Shown: in pieces, positions 35,301-45,125 of the stretch
How the letters are laid out: the number at the start of each line of letters is the position of its first letter
Numbering within the stretch: position 1 is the first letter of the stretch
Assembly (NCBI RefSeq): GCF_012489685.1
Contig: NC_080042.1
Coordinates: 74,948,566 to 75,012,565, forward strand
Origin: Lotus japonicus
Lineage: Eukaryota > Streptophyta > Magnoliopsida > Fabales > Fabaceae
Reading direction: 5' to 3'
DNA: 64,000 nt
Position numbers and translations under genes: made by a program
Notes under the pieces: model-generated
Database searches by the model: none
Told to the model about the DNA's origin: nothing
Seen by the model: only the letters and a program-made list of their open reading frames with translations

Positions 35301-36560
35301 CATGCATGTTTGTGTTCATCCATGATTAGGCAACCATTCTGCTAGCCAACAAAAGCTTCCTGTTAACATGACTCATATTAGTCCCCACCTCACCTATTAG
35401 GCTATTACCAAACAAAGCCTAGACACAGTGTGCACTTTCAGTTTTGGTCCATGTGATGCTTTGTTTTTGTTTCCACTGCCCTTTGCATTCCTGGGCTTGG
35501 GTGAGTGTCCACATTTGATCTTTCGATCGGACCACGGTCGGTCCGATTATTGAACTTTAAATCGGTGCCTCGATCGGTCCAATGACCTGACCCGGTTCTG
35601 AGAACATTGGAGTAAAGTGAAATGGAGGTTTTTTTTCACTCTTAACTAACTCCCTTTTTTTTCAACAGATTTCTGGACAAGGCAGCAATTGTGACAGCAG
35701 AAGACAACAGCAAAACACCCAACAAATGGAGACTAAACACAGTTCACAGAGTGGAGGAACTCAAGTCCATAATCAGAATGGGACCTATATGGGCCTCAGG
35801 CATCCTTCTAATCACAGCCTATGCTCAACAAGGCACATTCTCCCTTCAACAAGCCAAAACCATGGACAGACACATCACCAAGTCCTTCCAAATCCCAGCA
35901 GGCTCCATGTCTGTTTTCACCATCATCACCATGCTCACCACCACCGCCTTGTACGACCGAGTCTTGATCCGTGTAGCCCGCAGGTTCACCGGGCTCGACC
36001 GGGGTATCAGCTTCCTCCACCGCATGGGAATTGGGTTTGTGATCTCAACTATAGCCACCTTTGTTGCTGGATTTGTCGAAATGAAGCGAAAGAATGTAGC
36101 TTTAGCCCATGGGCTTATTGAACACTCCCATGAAACAATCCCAATCTCAGTGTTCTGGCTTGTGCCACAGTACAGCCTTCATGGCTTAGCAGAGGCCTTC
36201 ATGTCCATTGGGCACCTTGAGTTTTTCTATGATCAGGCACCAGAAAGCATGACAAGCACTGCAATGGCCTTTTTTTGGACTTCAATTTCTCTTGGAAACT
36301 ATATTAGCACATTTCTAGTTTCCTTGGTCCACAAGTTTACTGCAGGGCCTGATGGCTCAAATTGGCTCCCTGATACAAACCTCAACAAGGGGAGGTTGGA
36401 GTACTTTTACTGGCTCATCACGCTTCTGCAGTTTATCAACCTTATTTACTACTTGTTTTGTGCGAAATTCTACACCTACAAGCAAATTCAGATCCATGAC
36501 AGAGGGGATAGCAGTTCAGAAGGGAACCACATTGAGCTCGCTACGTCGGAAACAGTTTAA
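32332..36560 (+). CDS. NPF3.1: NPF3.1-like nitrate/peptide-family transporter (4 exons, 580 aa)
   Basis: Exons: 32332-32404, 32517-32734, 33591-34150, 35669-36560; all introns GT-AG with continuous phase. The protein belongs to the proton-coupled NRT1/PTR family. The closest remembered relative is Arabidopsis NPF3.1 (At1g68570), reported to transport nitrite, nitrate and gibberellins. Seen: short basic N-terminus; ExxEK motif at residues 27-31 (EICEK), the family's proton-coupling motif in TM1; PTR signature region about 140-159 (LGSGGIRPCVVAFGADQF); FNWYYF at 174-179; a long central loop around 230-310; then six more hydrophobic segments and a hydrophilic tail. The length fits the usual 570-600 aa. 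The start at 32332 was chosen because it joins in frame across the first intron. An upstream in-frame-looking ATG at 32300 reads out of phase with exon 2. Substrate is inferred from the family. Confidence 0.93.
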
Positions 36561-37637
36561 GTGCAAATTTATATGGATTTAGTAGTTTTTAGAGTTTTAG
36601 TTTCTCACTATGTACTATGTAGAAGGTAGGAGACTATGTTACATAAATAATTTTATTACAAAACAACAGTAGATTGAAGGAATGTATCTATTAGCTTAAT
36701 GTTGCTATGAATAAACGATTGTCACTATGAAGATTAAAACCAGATTTAGAATGAATCTAAGAGAAGAGAAAATGAAGAGTTTTCTGATTGAATGAGTCTT
36801 CTTTTAGTTACCTACTCACTCTAACTAACTGCTAACTCTCTACAGTTAAGGGTCACTAACAGTTAAGAGGCACTAACTCAATTAACTGCTAAGTGCTAAT
36901 TCTAACTATCGGCAGTTATAACTAGCTCAACTAACTTTCACTATCTTTACAAAGATAATACAAGTATGCATCGAGGATCATGCTGATGGCTCAGCTTTTT
37001 CTCTTGGCCACTGTATATTATCATAATCAAGTGTTAAGAGCTTCATTTGCCATGTTGTATTTCTTCATTTGTTTGCCATTTTTTGTGTATAACTCAACCA
37101 CCTCAAGATATTCGTGGAGTAAATGTTAGTCAGGTTCAAAATTTGCTAGTGGACTTGTGGCACTCGTGGTTCCAGTTCCGCTAGTAGTGTAGTACTACTA
37201 CTAACCGATTAAGATTGCTCCATGTTTAAGTTTTTCACATACACTAATAAACTTAGAAATTAAATTATCTATCGTATGATCCAAAGCTGAATTTGGAGTT
37301 GTATTCTAGATTTGATAAAAGTTAGCAACACGGCTGCTCAAACAACATTAGATATAAAAATCTTGGAAATTTCTGAATAAAAAATACAATCTTATTAAAT
37401 TCATGACACTTTACAAGAAGGATATGATATGACCCTCAATATCAGTAGTATAATCAACTAAACAAGCTTGACACTAAACGTAATGTGTAATTTAATAAGG
37501 TTCATACTAAACCATGACAACCACTCTCATGTAGCTACAACATATGAAAATTTTATAAAGAATTGGAAATCAAACAGCATGAGCTAGGCACTGGATAATA
37601 GGAAGCTATATGACATGAAAAAAGACATGATTCCAAC
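36561..37637. other. NPF-PELPK convergent intergenic region
   Basis: It holds the 3' flanks of two convergent genes. A stretch at about 36790-36940 is rich in AACTAACTGCTAAC/GTTAGT words of unknown origin. From about 37085 the sequence belongs to the block duplicated again at about 40589 (see the PELPK duplication). Confidence 0.55.
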
Positions 37638-38432
37638 TTAAGGACTGGTGGTTGGAAAGGATTTAGGAATTTCAGGGACTTTAGGCAATTCAGGGACATC
37701 AACCTTAGGCAGTTCAGGCTTTGGAAACTCAGGGACCTTAGGCATCTCAGGTTTTGGCAATTCAGGAACATTAACCTTAGGTAGCTCAGGCTTTGGAAAT
37801 TCAGGGACCTTAGGTAGCTCAGGCTTTGGAAATTCAGGGACCTTAGGCATTTCTGGTTTTGGCAATTCAGGGACATTGATCTTTGGTAGTTCAGGCTTTG
37901 GCAACTCAGGGACCTTAGGCATTTCTGGTTTGGGCAATTCAGGGGCATTGAGCTTAGGTAGCTCAGGTCTTGCCAATTCAGGGACCTTAACCTTAGGTAG
38001 CTCAGGCTTTTGCAGTTCAGGTACATTAACCTTGGGTGGCTCGGGATTTGGCAGCTCAGGAACCTTAGGTAGTTCAGGCTTTGGCAATTCAGGGACATTA
38101 ACCTTAGGTGGCTCAGGCTTTGGCAATTCAGGAACCTTAGGTAGTTCAGGCTTTGGCAATTCAGGGACCTTAGGCAATTCTGGTTTTGGAAATTCAGGAA
38201 CATTAACCTTTGGTAGCTCAGGCTTTGGCAATTCAGGAAGTTTAGGCAGTTCTGGTTTTGGCAATTCTGGGATCTTAGGCAATTCTGGCTTAGGTAATTC
38301 AGGGACTTCAGGTAAGACAGGCTTCGACTCTAAAAGAATGCGTGCCCCGGCAACCATTATGGGGCTGTTTGCTGACAACAAAGTAAGATACAAAAATGGA
38401 AAAATGATTGTTGACAAACTGATGGAAGCCAT
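37638..38432 (-). CDS. PELPK-repeat secreted cell-wall protein, copy 1 (264 aa)
   Basis: Single exon. The protein opens with a hydrophobic signal peptide (about residues 1-29, ending near MVAGARILLES) and is then almost entirely a tandem array of the pentapeptide PELPK, with over 20 exact copies and variants PEFPK, PEMPK, PEPPK and PELQK, spaced by V, I, L or the tripeptides VNV/INV. This is the hallmark of the PELPK family (Arabidopsis PELPK1, At5g09530), wall-associated proteins linked to germination and seedling growth. There is no catalytic domain. A TATA box (TATAAAAG on the minus strand, 38532-38539) lies about 100 bases upstream. Its neighbour at 41198-42025 is a tandem paralogue. The opposite strand is also open for 267 codons because of the repeat structure; that frame is not a gene. 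Confidence 0.9.
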   Translation of the reverse strand: MASISLSTIIFPFLYLTLLSANSPIMVAGARILLESKPVLPEVPELPKPELPKIPELPKPELPKLPELPKPELPKVNVPEFPKPELPKVPELPKPELPKVPELPKPEPPKVNVPELPKPELPKVPELPNPEPPKVNVPELQKPELPKVKVPELARPELPKLNAPELPKPEMPKVPELPKPELPKINVPELPKPEMPKVPEFPKPELPKVPEFPKPELPKVNVPELPKPEMPKVPEFPKPELPKVDVPELPKVPEIPKSFPTTSP

Positions 38433-41197
38433 TGTTGATTCAAGCTGGTGACTAGAATTTCAGGAGGTTCAATAGAAGTTTGAACTCTCTGCAAATGGTT
38501 TTGATATGCTCTGCAGGTGTTATCTATGGGGCTTTTATAGATGAAATTGTGTACTATTTGGACAAGCAGGGTGAGTTGGAGGGATAATGAAAGTGTTGTT
38601 AGTTCAACTTCCTACCTATATAGTATCTCATCAAACAAAATAAGAAACGTTGTTGGTCAACTGACCAATCTACATTAGAAGGCAATAAACTATGAAGGTA
38701 TTTTGGACCTTCCAAATAAGAAATACCACTTACCCATGAAAGCCAATTTTCTCAGTGACAAAGCAACATCACAACCAAGGATTACTAGAGATTTTTTCCA
38801 ACCAAAACTATTTTTATTTAGCTTGCAAATTTTCTAATGCCTTGTCAGTAAACTAGATTCAACTTCAGAACCCCAAAAAGCTTAGTAAAGTATTCTGTGA
38901 GAATGTATGAGAAAAGTCAAAGGTTAGGTTAATCAACCATATCAGTACCTTTTGAAAAGCTTTCCATGCAAACCCAAGCATAGCCTTTTCTTTACACGTT
39001 TATGCCTCTGATTAGTTGCTTCAAATCTTGTAACTTTTCCACCCTACAAAATACAAATGTCTAGTATTATTATTGAGTTATTTGTGATTTGTGTTGTTGC
39101 TGTCCCACTACATTTCAAAAACTCTAATACGGATATGTGACAATAATCTGATCTCAATTTGCTGCTGTAGTGACAGAACATGATTTATTATCACATCTAT
39201 CATTACTGCTATTCCCATTGCCAGCAAAATCATAAGAATGGCAGCACATGTTACGACCTCACAAGTAGACATTTACTAAATAAAAGATGACATGATAGAA
39301 AATGTAATTTGGATAAAACCATAGCACCCTAAATGTGGATGTTTTTTACTCAAACAAACTAAAGATAATTAATTGTTGCTTCGATTGAGTATACACAGTT
39401 TTGGCCTTCTGCAGTATTTACCAAAATGTTAATAATTGACATTACCCAATCTTCAAGGATCATGTTGATAAAATCTTAAGCATAAAGTCCAAGAAGAACT
39501 ATGATTATAGCCCAAGATACCATCACCCAATTCTGACTGATCACAATTTCGTGTGTGATGACAAAGTTAAGTAGAAATTTGAAAGGGAAGAAGAGCTTTC
39601 TAGACATGTTAGTACTGATGTATCTTGTCTGGTTGAAATAGTCTCAATAGCATAATTGGGAGATGGAATGACAACAATCGAAGCTCTCACTATTAGACCT
39701 GTATACAAATTTAAAATGCAGAAGGCTTCTTAATATCTTTCATGCTTGGTTTCTGGGCTGCCCATATTGATTTAATAATGCTGGCATGTAATATAATTTT
39801 ACCTTTCCATCAAGCTTTAAATTCATATCAAACCATGCTGCAGCTTTCCAAGTATTATGACTGGTTGAAATATAATATACTTATGGTAGTGGATTATGCA
39901 AGCATCTGGATTTTACTGTAAAAGATTACCTATCACAGATAAAATTGCACAAGCAAAAAAGTGCTCAATTCTCATCAACTTGTCAAATCCCTTTCAAACC
40001 AAGCATATGAATCAGTGTGCTAATCATTATCTCACCATTTCAAAGAACCAACCAACCATTAACCATGAAGTTTGAGAAAGAAAGAAGGTGGCGAGGAACA
40101 ACCTCTGTGGATGGGGGCATTGGGCCTAAGAAGAGAGGGAAAGCTACCATTATGAACACTGAACTTTTTTACTGCTGGAGGCAACACAGATAGATAAGTT
40201 TTATTATGTGAGGTTGCTAAAAAAAAGTTATGTGGCTACGTTTTATTTATTCTTTTACGGAAATCACGTTTTTGTTAAAGGTATCTTAACATGATTCACA
40301 TCACTTTAACTCACGTTTACAAGACTCAATTCATTATGGACAGGCTTAATTCTGTTAACGCTGGTCCAAACACGCACTTAATTCTACTAAAGCGGATCCA
40401 AACAAACACTTCAATTAATATTCAGAATTACACCCAATTTTTTACTTGAATTACACTATTGATCAATCTAGAATGAGATTATAACTCATGGATTAAGTTA
40501 GAGAACCCATTGATGATTAATTTGTACTTAATATCCACACTCATTGTATTAGTAAAAGAGTGGCTGGCTACACAAGATACCATTCAACCACCTCAGAATA
40601 TCAGTGTAAACGTTAGTCAGATTGTAACTTTGCTTGTTGTCCAAGAACTCATGGCTCAACTCCTACTAATGTATTAGATAGTATCAATGTTTACTTAAGT
40701 ATTTGATATATGCAAATAAACTCAGAAATTAAATCATCTTTAAATGATCCAAGGACATCATTCTTCTTTCTTGTTTTAAGAGTAAGATTTCCCAACTGAA
40801 ATTGGGAAGGCGGATTCAGAGTTGCAGACCACATTTCATTTCATGAACGTAATAACATAACAGCTCAAACTAAATTAGAACTTGGAAATATAGAAATCTA
40901 TGAAAAAAAATATTGCAATCTTATTAAATTCACTGCTTATACATGAAGGATATGATACCAGCAATAGGCAGTGGTAAAATCAATTTAAACAAGCTCAAAC
41001 TAAACATAATGTCTAATCTTAGTAAGGTTCATACTGAACCATGACAATCACTCTCATGTAACTATAGCTTATAACAAATCAAACAGTACTGAAAATTAAA
41101 TCATAATATCATATCACTCCCATCAAACAGCATGGACTAGGCACTGGACTGCCAGCTATATGACCTGAGACAAGACGACGTATGGCATAATTCCAAC
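38433..41197. other. Spacer between the two PELPK copies
   Basis: The left part (to about 39040) is the duplicated upstream flank of copy 1, and the right part (from about 40589) is the duplicated downstream flank of copy 2. The middle 1.5 kb has no supportable gene. Confidence 0.6.
38532..38539 (-). promoter_or_regulatory. Probable TATA box of PELPK copy 1
   Basis: TATAAAAG on the minus strand about 100 bases upstream of the start codon. The same element with the same flank (CTATAAAAGCCCC) occurs at 42145-42152 upstream of copy 2. Confidence 0.7.
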
Positions 41198-42025
41198 TTA
41201 AGGACTGGTTGTTGGAATAGCTTTAGGAAATTCAGGGACATTAATCTTAGGTAGCTCAGGCTTTGGCAACTCAGGAACCTTAGGCATCTCAGGTTTTGGG
41301 AATTCAGGAACATTAACCTTAGGTAGCTCAGGCTTTGGCAATTCAGGGACCTTAGGAATTTCTGGTTTTGGCAATTCAGGGACATTGATCTTTGGTAGTT
41401 CAGGCTTTGGCAACTCAGGGACCTTAGGCATCTCTGGTTTTGGCAATTCAGGGACATTAAGCTTAGGCAGCTCAGGTTTTGGCAATTCAGGGACTTCAAC
41501 TTTTGGTACCTCAGGCTTTGGCAATTCAGGGACATTAACCTTGGGTAGCTCAGGCTTTGGCAACTCAGGAACCTTAGGTAGTTCAGGCTTTGGCAACTCA
41601 GGAACCTTAGGTAGTTCAGGCTTTGGCAATTCAGGGACCTTAGGCAATTCTGGTTTTGGCAATTCAGGAACATTAGGCTTTGGCAACTCAGGAACCTTAG
41701 GTAGTTCAGGCTTTGGCAACTCAGGAACCTTAGGTAGTTCAGGCTTTGGCAATTCAGGGACCTTAGGCAATTCTGGTTTTGGCAATTCAGGAACATTAAC
41801 CTTTGGTAGCTCAGGCTTTGGCAGTTCAGGAAGTTTAGGCAGTTCTGGTTTTGGAAATTCTGGGATCTTAGGCAATTCTGGCTTAGGTAATTCAGGGACT
41901 TCAGGCAAGACAGGCTTTGACTCTAAAAGAATGCGTGCCCCGGCAACCATTATGTGGCTGTTTGCTGACAACAAAGTTAGAACCAAAAGTGGAAAGATGA
42001 TTGTTGACAAACTGCTTGAAGCCAT
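41198..42025 (-). CDS. PELPK-repeat secreted cell-wall protein, copy 2 (275 aa)
   Basis: Single exon, same architecture as the neighbour. The signal peptide is nearly identical (MASSSLSTIIFPLLVLTLLS), followed by a repeat domain of PELPK, PEFPK, PEMPK, PEVPK and PEIPK units and a short AIPTTSP tail. It is 11 residues longer than copy 1 because of different repeat numbers. The block VPELPKPELPKVPELPKPEL is repeated within it, and the DNA shows a local duplication of the segment around 41570-41650 and 41680-41770. No enzymatic motif. It is regulated from a TATA box at 42145-42152. Tandem origin with copy 1 is supported by similar flanks on both sides. Confidence 0.9.
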   Translation of the reverse strand: MASSSLSTIIFPLLVLTLLSANSHIMVAGARILLESKPVLPEVPELPKPELPKIPEFPKPELPKLPELPKPELPKVNVPELPKPELPKVPELPKPELPKVPELPKPELPKVPELPKPNVPELPKPELPKVPELPKPELPKVPELPKPELPKVPELPKPELPKVNVPELPKPEVPKVEVPELPKPELPKLNVPELPKPEMPKVPELPKPELPKINVPELPKPEIPKVPELPKPELPKVNVPEFPKPEMPKVPELPKPELPKINVPEFPKAIPTTSP

Positions 42026-42144
42026 GGTTGATTCAAGCTGGTGATTAGAACTTCAGGAGTATCAATAAGAGTTGGAGCTCTCTGCTTGCAAATGATGGTT
42101 TTGATATGCTTTGCTAGTGTAGTCTGCAGATGTTATCTATGGGG

Positions 42145-42152
42145 CTTTTATA
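42145..42152 (-). promoter_or_regulatory. Probable TATA box of PELPK copy 2
   Basis: TATAAAAG on the minus strand, about 120 bases upstream of the ATG, conserved in sequence and position with copy 1. A second TATATAGG-type motif lies further upstream in both copies (about 38617 and about 42225). Confidence 0.7.
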
Positions 42153-42822
42153 GAAAAAATTGTGTAAAAGGACAATCAGGGTGAGTTGGTGGGATACTGT
42201 CAGCATTGTTCGTTCAACTTCTTACCTATATAGTATCTCATCAGAAAATTGATTAGAGCCATTGTTGGTCAACTTACCTATCTATATTAGAAGAGAATGA
42301 AGACAAAATCATGACCTTCGAATTAAAAAATGCCCTTTTATCATGAAAGCTATATTCTCAGTGAAAAAGGTAACCTGAACACCAAAATACCTTCAGCTTG
42401 CAAACTTTCTAATGCCTTGACTACAGATAAGAAGGTTAACAAAAAAACTATTAATGAGAAAAGTCAAAATTAGGTTCATCAACCATACCAGTACTTCTTC
42501 CATATCTCTAACATATAACCAAACCTTCTGAAAAGCTTTTCATGCAAATCCTTGTTTACACGTTTATGCCTCTTACTAATTGCTCCAAATCTTCAATATC
42601 TTCCATACAAAAGAGATGGCCTATACAGCTGTGATTCCCTCCAGGCTCCATCTTATTCCTCTGCATCCACAAATCCTTAAGAGTTGAGAATTCTTAGCAT
42701 TTTATCTGTTGATATTTCATACTGATAATATTTCCACTATTTAAAACTTAATCAGATAATGAACACATTTAAAAAATGATCAACTCATAAAGTCATAATG
42801 TTACTAAGATAAGTTAAAGTTA

Positions 42823-43857
42823 GGCTTATTAGCACTTTTGGTCCTCCAGGTTTCAAAAATGTGCAAACGGAGTCCCCTAAGTTTAAAAATAGCATTCTGC
42901 TACCCCGACGTTTATCTCCGTTAACAGATTTGGTCCCTCACCATAATTCCGTCCAAAAACTAACAGTTTTAGCTGATATGAATTTTTTTTAATTGAGCTG
43001 GCATCGGATTAGGAGAGATGATAAAATTTCACATATGCAATTAATAATTAAAATAAAATAAAGTTATTAACTTAAAATAAACACTACAATTCATATTTCT
43101 TCATCTTCATCTTTACATCTTCATAACCCAACCCAGATTTCTTTCATCTAACCCACCCAGATAAAAAACAAAGGAGAATCAAATCATGTATACTGAATGG
43201 GTATTGTGTTACATTGAATTCAATGGGCCACAACTGCAACCTCTAATAACAAAGCAAAACGCATTTTCTTTCTTCTCCCTCTCTCTGTCTCTAGCAGTTA
43301 CATTGAATGCTTGATTAACCAATCTATTAACAACCTAATCCCACACTTAAATCTCAACTCAAGCAACGATAATCACGATAATCACGATACAAACACCAAA
43401 CACCACTGCCTAAACCCATACAACCCTCTTCCTCGACGGTGTCTGGAACCCCACCCTCTTCCTCCCCTGATACGAACCAGATCTGGGTTCTTGATTTTCA
43501 GTTCGATGCTTTTACTGGAGGGACTAGCTTAGTGAAATGGTCGTGGCAAATTTCTGTTATGGAGAAGAAGAGATGAAGAGGGAGAAGAAGAACACGATGG
43601 AGTTGGAGAAACAAGGATAAAATAGAGGCACGTGATGTTCCTCTCTCCGAATACCCCTTCTCTCTCCTAATCTCATGTCATGTCATGTCATTTAAAAAAA
43701 AAACAACTCAAACAAATTAACTTTTGGACGGAATTATGGTGAGGGACCAAAACTGTTAACGGAGACAAACGTTGAGGTAGCATAATGCTATTTTTAAACG
43801 TAGGGGACTTCGTTTGCACATTTTTGAAATCTGGGGGACCAAAAGTGCTAATAAGCC
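42823..43857. mobile_element. Non-autonomous Mutator-like element with ~140-bp inverted repeats (1035 bp)
   Basis: A perfect 9-bp TSD TTAAAGTTA lies at 42814-42822 and 43858-43866. The inverted repeats start GGCTTATTAGCACTTTTGGTCC. They are about 90% identical for about 140 bp, through TTTGGTCCCTCACCATAATTCC. The interior has CTTCATCTTCATC words and an exon-like, C-rich stretch at about 43310-43540 with an open frame of 73 codons that I do not recognise. No transposase. It sits 0.7 kb beyond the upstream flank of PELPK copy 2. Confidence 0.9.
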
Positions 43858-43866
43858 TTAAAGTTA

Positions 43867-45125
43867 TTTACCTGTCATAGAAGGTGTAAAGTATTGCAAT
43901 GACATATTAAGCTGTTTAATCAAAGGAAAGTTAGATAACAAGAAGAAATCTCAAGGGGTTACAGTCATTCTCTATAAAAGGTCGGCCACTGGTCTCAGAA
44001 ATACACACTCAAAAGTTATCTTCAGTATATCACTCGCATTACAGGCTATATCTGATTGAGACTTGTAATTCAACCAGCCATGGCATCTTACAGTTGCAAA
44101 TCTTAGCCTTTTCCGTTGCTAACTCGTCCTCAATCATTGACATTGGCATAGCAGACAGCAGCATCCAGCATGCATTCTCTTGCAAACAACTTTCTCTTTG
44201 TCTTCTTTGCCAAATCAAGTTACTCCATTTAAAATTTAGTGTCATAATTGTTACTTGTGAACTTTGGACTTAAATATTTTTCTCTTTTTGATAAATTTAG
44301 TGTGTTAAAAAAGTAAACCTCAGCATGCAGCATTAACTTAAAGTGCCCCCCACCAGCAGCATTTTGGAATTTATCATTTCTTACAAATAATTCATTTTTT
44401 TCTCAAAAAGTCTCTAGAGAAAACGTTTTTGTTTTTCTGTTATAAGTTATTTTGAATACATTATAAGTAAATCCAAATATATATTCAGTTATTGACAACA
44501 TATTCAATTCTGAAAGTATTCGAGCTATATAAAATCTCTTTAAGCTAGTAATATGAAAAGAAATATAAACACCATGAACAAGTGAAGCATGGTTAAATTT
44601 TGAAGGACCCATTTATGGTTTGTATCCATCTCTGTCTCGAGAAAATCTATTCCCAGAGCTTCATCTAGTTTTTGCCTCCTTTATTTAAACCCCTCAGTGG
44701 CATGTAATATACGCTGGCGCTGTACTACAGGCCAAAATGAGAGAGCGAATAGGAAATTAATAATCACACTAATCAATACGTAGAATCCAATAACAAATCA
44801 GAAGAAGAAAAGAATGCTAGTTTTTCTTATTGCAAAAGCATAAACGTAATGCTGATGAAGCTCACCTTGTTTCTCACTATAAATTTCAGTTTACAATATC
44901 CTTCACTGGGAAAATAACAAATTCAAAGCTGTTTCTCCAGTTTTAAATCAAGTCATTGTTCCTTGGAATAGACCCAGAAAATTGACTAACAAAATGAAAG
45001 TACAAGATAAACTCAAAATATTTGGCATTGAGCCAAAATGGCTGCTGAGTAAAAACTATCAAGTATCAATTCATCATTCCCTTGGTGGATAAGCACAGAT
45101 AATTATGTCAGTGTTGATTGAATGC
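43867..45125. other. Intergenic region with a possible decayed small gene
   Basis: It holds the 3' flank of the plastid E2 gene on its right. The only other feature is the possible gene relic described at 43970-44240. Confidence 0.5.
43970..44240 (+). pseudogene. Possible decayed small secreted-protein gene
   Basis: TATAAAAG (about 43974) is followed about 100 bp later by ATGGCATCTTACAGTTGC, which opens a hydrophobic, signal-peptide-like segment that needs one frame change (MASYSCKS, then LAFSVANSSSIIDIGIA). This resembles the leader of small legume Pro-rich secreted proteins related in style to PELPK, but no repeat domain follows and stops appear at once. It may equally be chance. Confidence 0.25.

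Larger units (their letters stand above)
37085..42605. repeat. Tandem gene duplication of about 2 kb blocks
   Basis: Block A (about 37085-39040) and block B (about 40589-42605) are related over the gene and both flanks. CAACCACCTCA(A/G)-ATAT opens both, and CACGTTTATGCCTCT occurs at about 38996 and about 42560. The copies are separated by unrelated spacer. The offset between the two coding ends is 3560 bp. Confidence 0.85.

Noticed and set aside
35726..36121. 131-codon plus-strand frame within the NPF last exon
   Set aside because: It overlaps exon 4 of the transporter in a different frame; the transporter frame is strongly supported by family motifs.
37648..38451. 267-codon plus-strand frame rich in SGFGNSGTLG, opposite PELPK copy 1
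   Set aside because: It is the mirror of the PELPK pentapeptide repeat; low-complexity repeats keep the antisense frame open. The minus strand has the signal peptide, TATA box and known family motif. The same applies to 41385-42044.
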